DNA of 64,000 nt from the NCBI GenBank assembly GCA_045648445.1, contig JAZRNY010000001.1, positions 62,001 through 126,000 of the forward strand. The letters run 5' to 3'. A program made the position numbers and the translations under genes. Below, piece by piece: positions 1 to 8,548 of the stretch (position 1 is its first letter; the number at the start of each line of letters is the position of its first letter). This DNA comes from SIG607 sp045648445 (lineage in GTDB: Bacteria; Bacillota; Clostridia; Oscillospirales; Acutalibacteraceae). The notes under the pieces were generated by a model that worked only from the letters and a program-made list of their open reading frames with translations, ran no database searches and was not told the DNA's origin.

Positions 1-814
1 CGCCAACTTCATTCTTGGTAGTGTTAGTATATACGTTCATATCTGCATAATATGTTTTGGTATTTTTATCATAACTATAATATGCAGGATTTAAAGAATA
101 GGTTTTTTCAAATTCCCTGTAAACCTTAACGGTACTTGTGGTATATTTGTTATGTCCTGTACATACTACGCCAAATTCTTCGGTATGGGCACAATCAGCA
201 GCGCCTAAACTTGCAAAGGTAGAGGATTTTCCGTAAGAACCCTCTTTAAATGCATAAGCAGGCAACCAACCGGCTACATGGTTTAAGTCGCCGCCTTCAA
301 AAGCATAATTAGCACTTCTTACATAACCGGGGTATAATTCGATTGCTTTACCGGCAACTGCATTTGCATTGCCTACGCAAAGGTATGCCTGAGTCCACTC
401 GCCTGCCTGAGGATTAAAGTAATTAATCTTTACAGTGTATTCTACACCGGGAGTAAGTTCAAAAGGCTTACCCTCTTTTGTAAGTGGGGTAAGATTTGCA
501 ACTCCACTTGCAGAAGTAACTTCAAGAGTATCATATACTTCATTGGTTACAGCATCGGTAACAGCCTTGTATTGTGCAGAACTTAAAGCAGAACCTGACC
601 AAAAAGGAACAAATTCTGTTTCTTTATACGATGCCTTTTCATTAACGATATAATTATAAATATCATCTTCGCCAAAAGTGAATTTATAATATGTACCTAA
701 AGTACTCGCTTCGTATTCAGCAAGTTTGTCTTCTTGTGCGTTAACGCTTACGGGAACGATAACGAGGGAAAGAAGCAAACATACTGAAAGTACAATGCTT
801 AATAGTTTTTTCAT
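1..814 (-). CDS. Secreted protein, 3' end outside the window
   Basis: The reading frame is open from an ATG at 814 to the window edge, about 271 codons without a stop. It begins with a clear signal peptide: MKK, a hydrophobic core, and a likely cleavage after VNA near residue 26. An AGGAGA ribosome site lies 6-7 bases upstream of this ATG, which is why it is preferred to the ATG at 820 that touches the ribosome site. The mature part is rich in Tyr, Thr and Gly, like extracellular adhesin or carbohydrate-binding proteins, and has phrases (EYTVKINYF) resembling the large dockerin protein at 16.6-19.8 kb. No catalytic motif is visible and I do not recognise the family. Confidence 0.75.
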   Translation of the reverse strand, partial: MKKLLSIVLSVCLLLSLVIVPVSVNAQEDKLAEYEASTLGTYYKFTFGEDDIYNYIVNEKASYKETEFVPFWSGSALSSAQYKAVTDAVTNEVYDTLEVTSASGVANLTPLTKEGKPFELTPGVEYTVKINYFNPQAGEWTQAYLCVGNANAVAGKAIELYPGYVRSANYAFEGGDLNHVAGWLPAYAFKEGSYGKSSTFASLGAADCAHTEEFGVVCTGHNKYTTSTVKVYREFEKTYSLNPAYYSYDKNTKTYYADMNVYTNTTKNEVG

Positions 815-848
815 AAACATTTCTCCTTTTTATTATTTTGGTGAATAA

Positions 849-877
849 ATTGTATCATAGTTTTTGTGTATAGTCAA
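849..877 (-). promoter_or_regulatory. Sigma-A type promoter of the secreted protein gene
   Basis: On the minus strand TTGACT (877-872) and TACAAT (854-849) are separated by 17 bases and lie about 35 bases upstream of the start codon. Confidence 0.7.
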
Positions 878-938
878 CGAAAATTATGCAATAACAACAA
901 AAAAATATCACTTTTTTTAAAAAAACGAAGCAGAACCA

Positions 939-2840
939 TCAATTTGATTCTGCTTCTGATAATTTATCGCGCTTTAAACACAATTCTTCCCATTCACTAT
1001 AAAGCGAACTTATCTCTATTTCTTTTTCTTCACATTCCTTTTGAAGTTCGCTGAGTTTAAGATAATCAGAGGCTATTTCATCATTTAAAAATTCCGCCTT
1101 CATACCCTCTAAAAGTTCTTCTGCTACGGCGATGGTTTCCTCTAGTTTTTCGATTTTTTTATTTATTTTCGAAAGTTCTTTGAATGCCGAAAAATATTTA
1201 GTTTTTTTAGACGATTGATTTTCTTGGTTTTTAATTTGTAAATCGGGTTGAGGTTTTTCCTTTAAGGAATTAAAGTATTCTTCATATCCGTAATTTAAAT
1301 GACGCGTTTCATTTTCATCAAACACAAGAAGACTGTCGCAAACCTCTTTTATAAAATATCGGTCGTGGGAAACACAAATAATAGTACCCGGATAATTTTT
1401 AAGCATTCTTTCAAGGGCTTGTTTGCCGACAATATCCATATGATTGGTAGGCTCGTCCAAAATCAAAAAGTTAGGTTTCTTTTTTAGCATTTTGCAAAGG
1501 CACAGTCTAACCTTTTCGCCGCCCGACAATACGCTAACCTGTTTAAATACGTCTTCACCGCTAAACAAAAAGGCGCCAAGGTCACTTCTTGCCTGTGTTT
1601 GAGTAAGCGCAGGAAAGGCATCCCAATAATCATCCAGTACCGTTTTATCACTGACGTACTGCGCTAAATGCTGGTCAAAGTAACCTATGCGAAGATTTAC
1701 GCCTTGAATAATATTTCCTGAAATAGGCGCAACAATACCCATAATAGTTTTGAGCAAAGTGGATTTACCTTTACCGTTTGCCCCTATCACGCCGAGTTTT
1801 TCACCTCTTTTAACAAGAAAACTGACTTCGCTTAATACTTGGTTGTATCCTATCTTTAGATTTTTAACTTCAAGAACGTTGCCTCCACTCATCTGTTCGG
1901 GTGTAAAATCAGCAAAAAAAGCGCGGTTATCGCTATCGGTAGGAGCAGCAACAAGTTCGATTTTTTCAAGACTTTTTATACGCGACTGCACCATTTGAGC
2001 CTTTGTTGCTTTATATCTAAAACGTTCAATAAGTTTTTCGGTTTTTTCTATTTCCTTTTGCTGTTGCTCGTATTCTTTTTTTTGCTTTTCTTTTTCCTGT
2101 TCTTTTTTCTTTAAAAATTCGGTATAATTGCCGATATATTTTTTAATTCTGCCATATTCAATTTCATAAACAATGTCAGCCAGTTGGTCAATAAACATTT
2201 GGTCGTGTGAAACAAAAACAACTGCCGACGGATAGTTTTTTAAATAAACCTCAAGCCATTCTACCGTTTCTAAATCAAGATGGTTGGTAGGTTCGTCAAG
2301 TAAAAGTAAATCGGGCTTTGAAAGCAACAATTTCATAAAGGCAATTTTGGTAAGTTGTCCTCCTGAAAAACTGCTGAGCGGTCTTTTTCTTTCTTCGCTG
2401 AAACCAAATTTTTGTATAACAGTTTCCTTTTCTTTTTGATAATAATATCCTCCAAGATTTTTATAAATTTCTTCCAACGTAGTATATCTTTCAACCACTT
2501 GGCTTTCACCGCTGTCCAGCCTATCATACAGCAAATCCATTTCTGCCTTTATTGAAAGGATACGGTCAAAGGCTTTTTCAAGTTCGTCTTCCAAAGATAC
2601 ATTAAGGTCATCGAAAGAAATCTGCTTTAAATACCCTATTACAGTTTGGTTGCTTATATTAATTTGGGCTTCGCCTTCGGCCTCTAATTCACCGCAGATA
2701 AGCCTTAAAAGAGTGGTTTTTCCACAACCGTTTCTGCCGACAATAGCCACTTTTTCTTTATTTCTTATTTCAAAATCAATGTCATAAAGCAGGGTTTCTC
2801 CGGCAAATCCCACAGACGCCCCTTTTAGTGATAGATACAT
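939..2840 (-). CDS. ABC-F family ATPase
   Basis: A soluble protein of 633 residues with two ABC ATPase modules and no membrane segments, which defines the ABC-F family of ribosome-associated translation factors and antibiotic-protection proteins. Walker A motifs are GRNGCGKT (about residue 35) and GANGKGKS. Both halves have an SGG signature and a Walker B ending in LDEPTNH. The charged, Lys/Glu-rich linker between the halves is the region that reaches into the ribosome. A C-terminal coiled coil of about 90 residues resembles the YdiF/YfmM group. A GGAGG ribosome site fits the ATG at 2840. A housekeeping ABC-F role is more likely than drug resistance, but sequence alone does not decide. Confidence 0.93.
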   Translation of the reverse strand: MYLSLKGASVGFAGETLLYDIDFEIRNKEKVAIVGRNGCGKTTLLRLICGELEAEGEAQINISNQTVIGYLKQISFDDLNVSLEDELEKAFDRILSIKAEMDLLYDRLDSGESQVVERYTTLEEIYKNLGGYYYQKEKETVIQKFGFSEERKRPLSSFSGGQLTKIAFMKLLLSKPDLLLLDEPTNHLDLETVEWLEVYLKNYPSAVVFVSHDQMFIDQLADIVYEIEYGRIKKYIGNYTEFLKKKEQEKEKQKKEYEQQQKEIEKTEKLIERFRYKATKAQMVQSRIKSLEKIELVAAPTDSDNRAFFADFTPEQMSGGNVLEVKNLKIGYNQVLSEVSFLVKRGEKLGVIGANGKGKSTLLKTIMGIVAPISGNIIQGVNLRIGYFDQHLAQYVSDKTVLDDYWDAFPALTQTQARSDLGAFLFSGEDVFKQVSVLSGGEKVRLCLCKMLKKKPNFLILDEPTNHMDIVGKQALERMLKNYPGTIICVSHDRYFIKEVCDSLLVFDENETRHLNYGYEEYFNSLKEKPQPDLQIKNQENQSSKKTKYFSAFKELSKINKKIEKLEETIAVAEELLEGMKAEFLNDEIASDYLKLSELQKECEEKEIEISSLYSEWEELCLKRDKLSEAESN

Positions 2841-2869
2841 TTAAAGCCTCCAAAAAAATCATCTTTTTT

Positions 2870-2899
2870 ATTTTAACATAACTTATCTTGTGCGGTCAA
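2870..2899 (-). promoter_or_regulatory. Promoter of the ABC-F gene
   Basis: TTGACC (2899-2894) and TAAAAT (2875-2870) on the minus strand with an 18-base spacer, about 30 bases upstream of the start codon. Confidence 0.6.
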
Positions 2900-2921
2900 T
2901 ACTAAAGGCAGGAGGAATTTT

Positions 2922-3551
2922 ATGAAACTCAAAAAATTTTTGGTGATTTTTTTGGCTTTTGCGTTGTGTTTTACTTTTTTTATGGCAACCGCCTTTGTTT
3001 TTTCGAGAAAGGTTCTTTTAGGAGTAGACGTACCAAAAAACGACGTACCTTACGTAGACGGAATATATTTACCTGCCGACACCACCGTTCTTTTTACCTT
3101 TTCGGATAACGTTTCTATTGCTATGGAACTTCTTTTTAGCGAAAACTTCACCAATATTTTAATGCTAAACGGCATAAACCACGACGACTTTTTAAAGCAC
3201 GGATATGAAATCGACCACACGGTAGAATGTAATTATTCCTTTTTAATGAAATTCATTGATATTCTTGGAGGAATAGAACTGGATAGTGAAAACTTTCTTT
3301 TAACAGGCGTTCAGGTTTGCAATTTACTTGCCGACACAAGCGACAGCCATTTAAAAACCGAAATACTAAAAAGCATTATAAATAAAATTTCAAAAAATGG
3401 GTTGAGCGAAGAGTTACTTTACTGTATAATAGAAAACACTAATACTACTTTGTCCGCCCCGTCATGTTACAACTGGAACGTTTGGGTGGGAGAGTGTTTA
3501 AAATCTTATAACATTATTGACGGGAGACAGAATATTGAAACAACGCCTTAA
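2922..3551 (+). CDS. Membrane-anchored, degenerate LytR-CpsA-Psr-like protein
   Basis: A 209-residue protein with one N-terminal hydrophobic segment (residues 5-28) and an extracytoplasmic domain. Residues 105-160 follow the LCP (LytR-CpsA-Psr) layout: a FIDILGGIEL segment like the family's lvDxlGGv motif, a G-Q segment (LTGVQVCNLL) where the family has lxGxxALxyvR, then a long helix (ILKSIINKI). The arginine and aspartate residues that bind pyrophosphate in active LCP ligases are not visible, so the protein is probably not a cell-wall polymer ligase. An AGGAGG ribosome site precedes the ATG. It overlaps the next gene by 17 bases, suggesting one operon. The family assignment is inference. Confidence 0.6.
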   Translation: MKLKKFLVIFLAFALCFTFFMATAFVFSRKVLLGVDVPKNDVPYVDGIYLPADTTVLFTFSDNVSIAMELLFSENFTNILMLNGINHDDFLKHGYEIDHTVECNYSFLMKFIDILGGIELDSENFLLTGVQVCNLLADTSDSHLKTEILKSIINKISKNGLSEELLYCIIENTNTTLSAPSCYNWNVWVGECLKSYNIIDGRQNIETTP

Positions 3552-4803
3552 AAAAATAACGGCTATACTCCTTTGCCTTTGTCTTTTTCTTGGTTGCGGT
3601 TGCAATCAGCAAAAAAATCCCGACAAAGAGGCTAATATAAACAGTGACGCTGCAAAACCTCAACTTCCTCAGGTGGTAACCGATGAAGTAACCGCCGAGG
3701 AAGGCAGTGAAGCAATACTGTCCGAAGAAGAATTGCGTCTTGCCTATTCCTATTCTTTTTTAAGTGAAGCCGAAAAAAAGGTTTACCGAAAAATGCTTAA
3801 TATGGTACGCAATTTAACTGTAGGATGGATTGATATGGGATATATTATCAACAATCCGTCTGCCGTTGTTGCTAAAGCATACAGAGCCATGTGTAATGAT
3901 TTTCCGCAGTATTACTGGATGCCTGTTTCCTATTACATAACTACAAAAGACGGCAAAGTTGCCGTAGCATTTAAGAGAAATGATACCGAAGACGGTTACG
4001 GTTATTTAAAAGAAGAACTTGAAAGCAACAGAGAAGAACTCGAAGATGCTATTGACCGCATTGTATCAAAAGCATTAAAAGCTGAAAGTGATTTCGAAAA
4101 AGAAATCATCATACACGATGAACTTTGCAAAACCGTTAAATACGACAGTGAATTTGACAGCAAAAAGGGTTCAATTTATTCAATATACGGTGCCCTTGTA
4201 AACGGCCATGCAGTATGCGAAGGTTACGCTCGCGCATTTAAACTGCTTTGCCAATCTGCCGGGATTGAATGTATTTTGATTACAGGCGATTCAAAAGGTG
4301 TTGGGCATCTTTGGAATATGGTTAAACTGGATGGCAACTGGTACCACGTAGACGTTACTTGGGACGATTTAAGGGAAGAACCTCATCACACCTATTTAAA
4401 TCTTACCACCTTGGAAATTCGTGCCGATCACGACATTGACCTAACCTATGACGATGCTAACGTAACGCTTGTATCTCAAGGCAATTCCTATAACTTCAAC
4501 ATACCCGAAACCTCTAGTACCGAATGTAATTACTTTAGAAAAAAAGGTCTTGTAATTGAAAGCGATCCCGTAACTCCCATGGCTGAAGAAATAGTCAAAA
4601 AATTTAAAGCGGGCCAACACCGCGCAGAATTTTTGTTTGCTAACGAAGAGATTGCTGAAGATTTTAAGTCAAATTACGAAAAATACGTCGTTGAAATTCA
4701 GGATAAATGTGTTGAAAAAACATTGCGGGTAAAATTTAAGTTAAAATCCCTTTCATTTCCGGGTAACACCTGCGTAATTTACTTTGAAAAAACAAAAAAA
4801 TAA
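3535..4803 (+). CDS. Transglutaminase-like lipoprotein
   Basis: I place the start at TTG 3535, eight bases after a GGGAG ribosome site, rather than at the upstream TTG 3517. This gives a 422-residue lipoprotein with a basic N-terminus, a hydrophobic stretch and lipobox LGC (Cys21). Residues 220-280 hold a transglutaminase-like Cys-His-Asp domain: Cys in AVCEGYARAF (about 228), His in VGHLWNMV (about 258) and Asp in WYHVDVTWDD (about 273). The domain is a papain-fold protease or peptidase of the CYK3/transglutaminase group common in gut Clostridia; the substrate is unknown. The gene overlaps the LCP-like gene, and both are exported, so a shared envelope role is plausible. Confidence 0.85.
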   Translation: MKQRLKKITAILLCLCLFLGCGCNQQKNPDKEANINSDAAKPQLPQVVTDEVTAEEGSEAILSEEELRLAYSYSFLSEAEKKVYRKMLNMVRNLTVGWIDMGYIINNPSAVVAKAYRAMCNDFPQYYWMPVSYYITTKDGKVAVAFKRNDTEDGYGYLKEELESNREELEDAIDRIVSKALKAESDFEKEIIIHDELCKTVKYDSEFDSKKGSIYSIYGALVNGHAVCEGYARAFKLLCQSAGIECILITGDSKGVGHLWNMVKLDGNWYHVDVTWDDLREEPHHTYLNLTTLEIRADHDIDLTYDDANVTLVSQGNSYNFNIPETSSTECNYFRKKGLVIESDPVTPMAEEIVKKFKAGQHRAEFLFANEEIAEDFKSNYEKYVVEIQDKCVEKTLRVKFKLKSLSFPGNTCVIYFEKTKK

Positions 4804-4832
4804 CAAAAGTCCTATTACTTCGTCATCCCTAT

Positions 4833-4861
4833 TTGACAAAATTTGCATAGTAATATATAAT
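4833..4861 (+). promoter_or_regulatory. Promoter of glnN
   Basis: Consensus TTGACA (4833-4838), 17-base spacer, TATAAT (4856-4861), followed by a short leader and a GAGGAG ribosome site at 4883. The leader is too short for a known nitrogen riboswitch. Confidence 0.8.
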
Positions 4862-4894
4862 ATATTTAAGTTTTTACATATAGAGGAGTTATTT

Positions 4895-6979
4895 ATGGAA
4901 AAGATAACAGATTATTTTGGTTCACTTGTCTTTAACGACGCAGTAATGAAGGAATATCTTCCCGTAGAAGTATACAAAGCGTTAAAGAAAACCATAGAAC
5001 AGGGCAAAACCATCGACCCCGGTATTGCAGGTGACGTAGCACAAGGAATGAAAGATTGGGCTATTGAAAAGGGTGCGACCCATTTCACCCATTGGTTCCA
5101 GCCTATGACCGGCATTACTGCTGAAAAGCACGACAGTTTTATAACTCCTACTGACGGCGGACGAGTTCTTTTGGAATTTTCCGGCAAAGAACTTATAAAA
5201 GGCGAAGCCGACGGTTCTTCCTTCCCCACAGGCGGACTTCGCGCCACCTTTGAAGCAAGAGGATATACCGCTTGGGACCCCACCTCTTACGCATTTGTTA
5301 AAGACGGTTCCCTTTGTATCCCCACTGCTTTTTATTCTCACGGTGGACACGCTCTTGATAAAAAAACTCCTTTAGTTCGTTCAATGCAGGTTTTAAACGA
5401 CGCTTCCCTGCGTCTTATAAAACTTTTTGGAAATACCGATGCTAAAACCGTAAAACCTACTGTTGGAGCAGAACAGGAATATTTCCTTGTTGATAAAAAA
5501 CTTTACGATAAACGTGAAGACCTACGTTTTTGCGGAAGAACGCTTTTCGGTGCTCCCGCACCTAAAGGACAGGAACTTGGCGACCACTATTACGGCGTTA
5601 TAAGACCAAGAGTTTCAGCCTTTATGAAGGAACTTGATAAAGAACTTTGGATGCTTGGTATTCCTTCTAAAACAAAACATAACGAGGCAGCCCCTGCTCA
5701 GCACGAAATGGCTCCCGTATTTACTACCGTTAATATTTCCACCGACCATAATCAACTTACAATGGAAATACTTAAAAAGGTTGCAGAAAAACACGGTCTT
5801 GTTTGTCTTCTTCACGAAAAGCCCTTTGGTAACCTTAACGGAAGCGGTAAACATAACAACTGGTCGCTTTCTACCGATACCGGAATAAACCTTTTAAATC
5901 CAGGCAAAACCCCCTGTGAAAATTTACAGTTTTTACTTATTTTAACCGCAGTTATATCTGCTGTAGACAGGCATCAGGATTTGCTTCGTCTATCTGTAGC
6001 CTCTGCAGGCAACGATCACCGTTTGGGCGGTCACGAGGCTCCCCCCGCTATTGTTTCTATGTTCCTCGGTGACGAACTTACCGATATTCTTGATTCTATT
6101 GAAAACGGAACGGAATACACCGCAAAAGCAAGAGAAAAAATGGACTTTGGTGTTAAAACCATGCCTTCGTTCAGAAAGGCTACCACCGACAGAAACCGCA
6201 CCTCTCCCTTTGCCTTTACGGGAAACAAGTTCGAATTCCGTATGCTTGGCGCACCTATGTCTATTGCAGGTGTAAATACAATTTTAAACACCATTATCAG
6301 CGAAGTGTTTGATGAATTTGCCGATAGACTTGAAAAGGCAAAGGATTTTGACAGCGAAGTTCACGCAATTATACGTGAATACTACACGCTTCATAAGCGT
6401 ATTATATTTGACGGTGACGGTTATTCTAAGGAATGGGAAGAAGAAGCAGCAAAACGCGGTCTTTTAAATCTTCGCGATGCAGTTAGCGCACTTCCCTTCT
6501 ACACAAGTCAAAAAAATATTGACCTTTTCGGCAAGTATAACGTTTACTCTGAAATCGAACTTAAATCCAGAGAGTCTATTAACATTGAGCGTTATAACAA
6601 AAATTTACATATTGAAGGTCTTACGGCAATTCGTATGGTAAAAGAACAAATTTTACCTGCACTCAGCAAAGTAGGCGCTGATTTAACCCTTAACCTTACC
6701 GCTAAAGAAGGCGCAGGTTTCAGCGCAAAATACGAGCGCAGAATTGCAGAAAAATTATGCGAACTTACCGACGGAATATTTGAAGACTGCGACATTTTAA
6801 GCGACGCAATAAAAGAAGCCGAGCAATGTGAAGATATTCTTGAAAAGGCGAAAGCATACAGGGATTTAGTTATTCCCGCTATGAATAATATGAGGGCTAA
6901 GGTTGATACCGCCGAAACAATGGTGGACGAAAACGAGTGGCCATATCCTAACTACTGCGATTTGTTGTTCAGCGTATAA
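4895..6979 (+). CDS. glnN: Glutamine synthetase type III
   Basis: ATP-dependent synthesis of glutamine from glutamate and ammonia. The ATG at 4895, seven bases after GAGGAG, gives 694 residues, the usual GSIII length; a longer in-frame extension to 4784 overlaps the previous gene and has no ribosome site. GSIII hallmarks are all present: GGLRATFEARGYTAWDP, the glutamate-binding VGAEQEYFLVD, KHNEAAPAQHEMAP, FGNLNGSGKHNNWS and SAGNDHRLGGHEAPP. The type is unlike the shorter GlnA and is typical of Bacteroidota and some Clostridia. It has its own promoter and a strong terminator, so it is monocistronic. Confidence 0.97.
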   Translation: MEKITDYFGSLVFNDAVMKEYLPVEVYKALKKTIEQGKTIDPGIAGDVAQGMKDWAIEKGATHFTHWFQPMTGITAEKHDSFITPTDGGRVLLEFSGKELIKGEADGSSFPTGGLRATFEARGYTAWDPTSYAFVKDGSLCIPTAFYSHGGHALDKKTPLVRSMQVLNDASLRLIKLFGNTDAKTVKPTVGAEQEYFLVDKKLYDKREDLRFCGRTLFGAPAPKGQELGDHYYGVIRPRVSAFMKELDKELWMLGIPSKTKHNEAAPAQHEMAPVFTTVNISTDHNQLTMEILKKVAEKHGLVCLLHEKPFGNLNGSGKHNNWSLSTDTGINLLNPGKTPCENLQFLLILTAVISAVDRHQDLLRLSVASAGNDHRLGGHEAPPAIVSMFLGDELTDILDSIENGTEYTAKAREKMDFGVKTMPSFRKATTDRNRTSPFAFTGNKFEFRMLGAPMSIAGVNTILNTIISEVFDEFADRLEKAKDFDSEVHAIIREYYTLHKRIIFDGDGYSKEWEEEAAKRGLLNLRDAVSALPFYTSQKNIDLFGKYNVYSEIELKSRESINIERYNKNLHIEGLTAIRMVKEQILPALSKVGADLTLNLTAKEGAGFSAKYERRIAEKLCELTDGIFEDCDILSDAIKEAEQCEDILEKAKAYRDLVIPAMNNMRAKVDTAETMVDENEWPYPNYCDLLFSV

Positions 6980-6982
6980 AAA

Positions 6983-7013
6983 AAGGAGATTTCGAAAGAA
7001 ATCTCCTTTTTTT
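6983..7013. terminator. Bidirectional terminator between glnN and the SDR gene
   Basis: Perfect 11-bp stem (6983-6993 with 6998-7008), GAAA loop, flanked by A and T runs so it can act on both converging transcripts. Confidence 0.9.
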
Positions 7014-7665
7014 AGTCTTTCCAAACAAAGTTATAGTTTATTGATTCTCCGCCGTCAACGACAATACATTGACCTGTGCAAAATCTATTGGTAACGGTTA
7101 AAAAATATGCCCATTCAGCAATTTCTTCTGCCGTTGCCCATCTTTTAAGAGGTGTTTCGTTCATTATTTGTTCCCACAGATTTTCATCCTTAATAACGCA
7201 ATCGTTAAGTGGTGTTAATACTCCGCCGGGGTCCAAACTGTTACAGGTGGCATTAAATTTTGAAATACGCATGGCAACGTTTTTGGTATATGCCAAAACT
7301 CCGCCTTTACTTGCGCAATATTCGGGAAATTCCGCGCCCGTGTGACCGCTTGCCGAACCTATATTTAAAACGGAAGTTATATTTTTTTGCACACCGTATT
7401 TTTCGGTAATCTTAATAAGCGCCTTAAGGTTAATATTTATATCATCCTCATTTTGAGTACCTGCATTATTAATAAGAACGTTTACGCCGTCAATTTGAGG
7501 AAGATTTTCAAAATCCCTTACGTCACATATATAATGAATATAATTTTCATTCGTTATACTTTTTTCCTGTCTGTCAATTCCTATTACGGTATGGTTTTCC
7601 TTTAAAAAGCGTTCTGCTATGGCTTTGCCTATACCCTGAGAAGTACCCGTTATTAAAATCTTCAT
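7012..7665 (-). CDS. Short-chain dehydrogenase/reductase
   Basis: A 217-residue classical SDR fold, slightly short for the family. The cofactor site TGTSQGIG is at residues 7-14, the NNAG motif near 66, and the catalytic YxxxK appears as YCASK near residue 137 with an upstream Ser in NIGSASG. The C-terminal VVDGGE is also typical. An NAD(P)-dependent alcohol or ketone oxidoreductase is expected; the substrate cannot be read from the sequence. Its start overlaps the end of the VUT transporter gene by 4 bases, so the two are translationally coupled and both lie downstream of the preQ1-type riboswitch. Confidence 0.9.
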   Translation of the reverse strand: MKILITGTSQGIGKAIAERFLKENHTVIGIDRQEKSITNENYIHYICDVRDFENLPQIDGVNVLINNAGTQNEDDININLKALIKITEKYGVQKNITSVLNIGSASGHTGAEFPEYCASKGGVLAYTKNVAMRISKFNATCNSLDPGGVLTPLNDCVIKDENLWEQIMNETPLKRWATAEEIAEWAYFLTVTNRFCTGQCIVVDGGESINYNFVWKD

Positions 7666-8402
7666 TTTATCTTCCCCTCTATAAAACTAAAATAATCGTT
7701 TCCGACCTTTTCTTTTTTCCATTTTTTAATAATTTTGTAGGCAAATGGTGAAAACAGTATTTCCATTATAAGCTCTGCCGCCGCGCCTGTAAGGGCGCAG
7801 GTAATGCACTGTATAACCGTCCAATGAAAGCCATTCCAATAAACAGGCGCAAACCCCATAAATACGATAGCAGAAAAAATGAAATTATCAAAAAACTGTC
7901 CTATAAAGGTGGAAACGTAGGACTGTGTAGCAAAGGCAACCTTAGAATCGGGATTTTTTATAAAACATTTTCCGATAAGCCAGTTTAATAGATTGTTTAT
8001 AACGGCAGAAATCAAAAAGGCTACCGTACTGCCCAGCAGTACGAACCATGTACCGCCAAGAAGTGTATTAAGCGCGGTATAATCGTTAGCCTTTGACGGA
8101 ATAATACTTGCCGTAAAAAACACAAGGCAGGTAAGCAGATTAATAAGGGAAGCAAGAAGCACCACCTTATTTGAAGCCTTGGGGCCGAAGTATTTTGTGA
8201 TTATATCCATACACATAAAGGAAAGCCACGAAATAAGCACTCCGCCGTCAAGGGCTATCCAACTTGTTTGTAAAAGGGTTTTATTTGCAAGTAAATTCAT
8301 ACAAATAACGCTTACGACAAAAAGCGATACAAGGGTTGACGGAATACATCTGAACAAAAAAACTGTTTCTTTATATTCCCGTCTGAGTTTATTTTTCATC
8401 AT
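7662..8402 (-). CDS. VUT-family (YhhQ-like) queuosine-precursor transporter
   Basis: A membrane protein of about 246 residues with six or more hydrophobic segments. It matches the VUT/YhhQ family by SFMCMDIITKYFGPKAS near residue 70 and by the late segment with QSYVSTFIGQFFDNFIF. Family members take up preQ0, preQ1 or related 7-deazapurines used to make queuosine in tRNA. The riboswitch immediately upstream supports this role strongly. An in-frame TTG at 8414 is possible, but GGTGA at 8412-8408 is spaced correctly for ATG 8402 or ATG 8399, and the TTG lies right at the terminator's T run. Proposed role: precursor uptake feeding tRNA modification. Confidence 0.88.
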   Translation of the reverse strand: MMKNKLRREYKETVFLFRCIPSTLVSLFVVSVICMNLLANKTLLQTSWIALDGGVLISWLSFMCMDIITKYFGPKASNKVVLLASLINLLTCLVFFTASIIPSKANDYTALNTLLGGTWFVLLGSTVAFLISAVINNLLNWLIGKCFIKNPDSKVAFATQSYVSTFIGQFFDNFIFSAIVFMGFAPVYWNGFHWTVIQCITCALTGAAAELIMEILFSPFAYKIIKKWKKEKVGNDYFSFIEGKIK

Positions 8403-8419
8403 ATTTATCACCAAATAAA

Positions 8420-8510
8420 AAAGGTCTTGTTATCCAAGACCTTTTAATCATTTTTATGATATTTAGTCCTGGTTTTGTTTAACGACAGGATGGTACAAGC
8501 GAACTGTCGG
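8420..8510 (-). promoter_or_regulatory. preQ1-I-like riboswitch with terminator
   Basis: Reading the minus strand: a 6-bp stem CGACAG (8509-8504) with CTGTCG (8488-8483), a loop beginning TTCGC, and an A-rich tail TTAAACAAAACCAGGA. This matches the compact type-2 preQ1-I aptamer plan (TCGC loop, ACAAAAC tail). A terminator follows (10-bp stem, 8444-8435 with 8429-8420, then a T run). The tail segment CCAGGAC (8472-8466) can pair over 7 bases with GTCTTGG (8440-8434) in the terminator's 5' arm, so it can serve as antiterminator. Predicted logic: ligand traps the tail, the terminator forms, and the transporter is off. The aptamer class is inferred from resemblance and gene context. Confidence 0.8.
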
Positions 8511-8517
8511 TTTTTTT

Positions 8518-8545
8518 ATTATACAATATTTTTATAAAAATACAA
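8518..8545 (-). promoter_or_regulatory. Promoter of the riboswitch-transporter-SDR transcript
   Basis: TTGTAT (8545-8540), 16-base spacer, TATAAT (8523-8518) on the minus strand, about 8 bases before the aptamer begins. Confidence 0.7.
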
Positions 8546-8548
8546 GTC

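Noticed and set aside
939..2840. ABC-F gene as an antibiotic resistance determinant
   Set aside because: The protein resembles housekeeping YdiF/YfmM-type members and there is no mobile element or resistance gene nearby.
4784..4894. N-terminal extension of glutamine synthetase to 4784
   Set aside because: The extension overlaps the previous gene and contains the promoter and ribosome site of glnN; ATG 4895 gives the standard protein.
4912..5350. Two minus-strand ORFs of about 120 codons in glnN
   Set aside because: They lie over conserved glnN codons and lack ribosome sites; the coding signal belongs to the plus strand.
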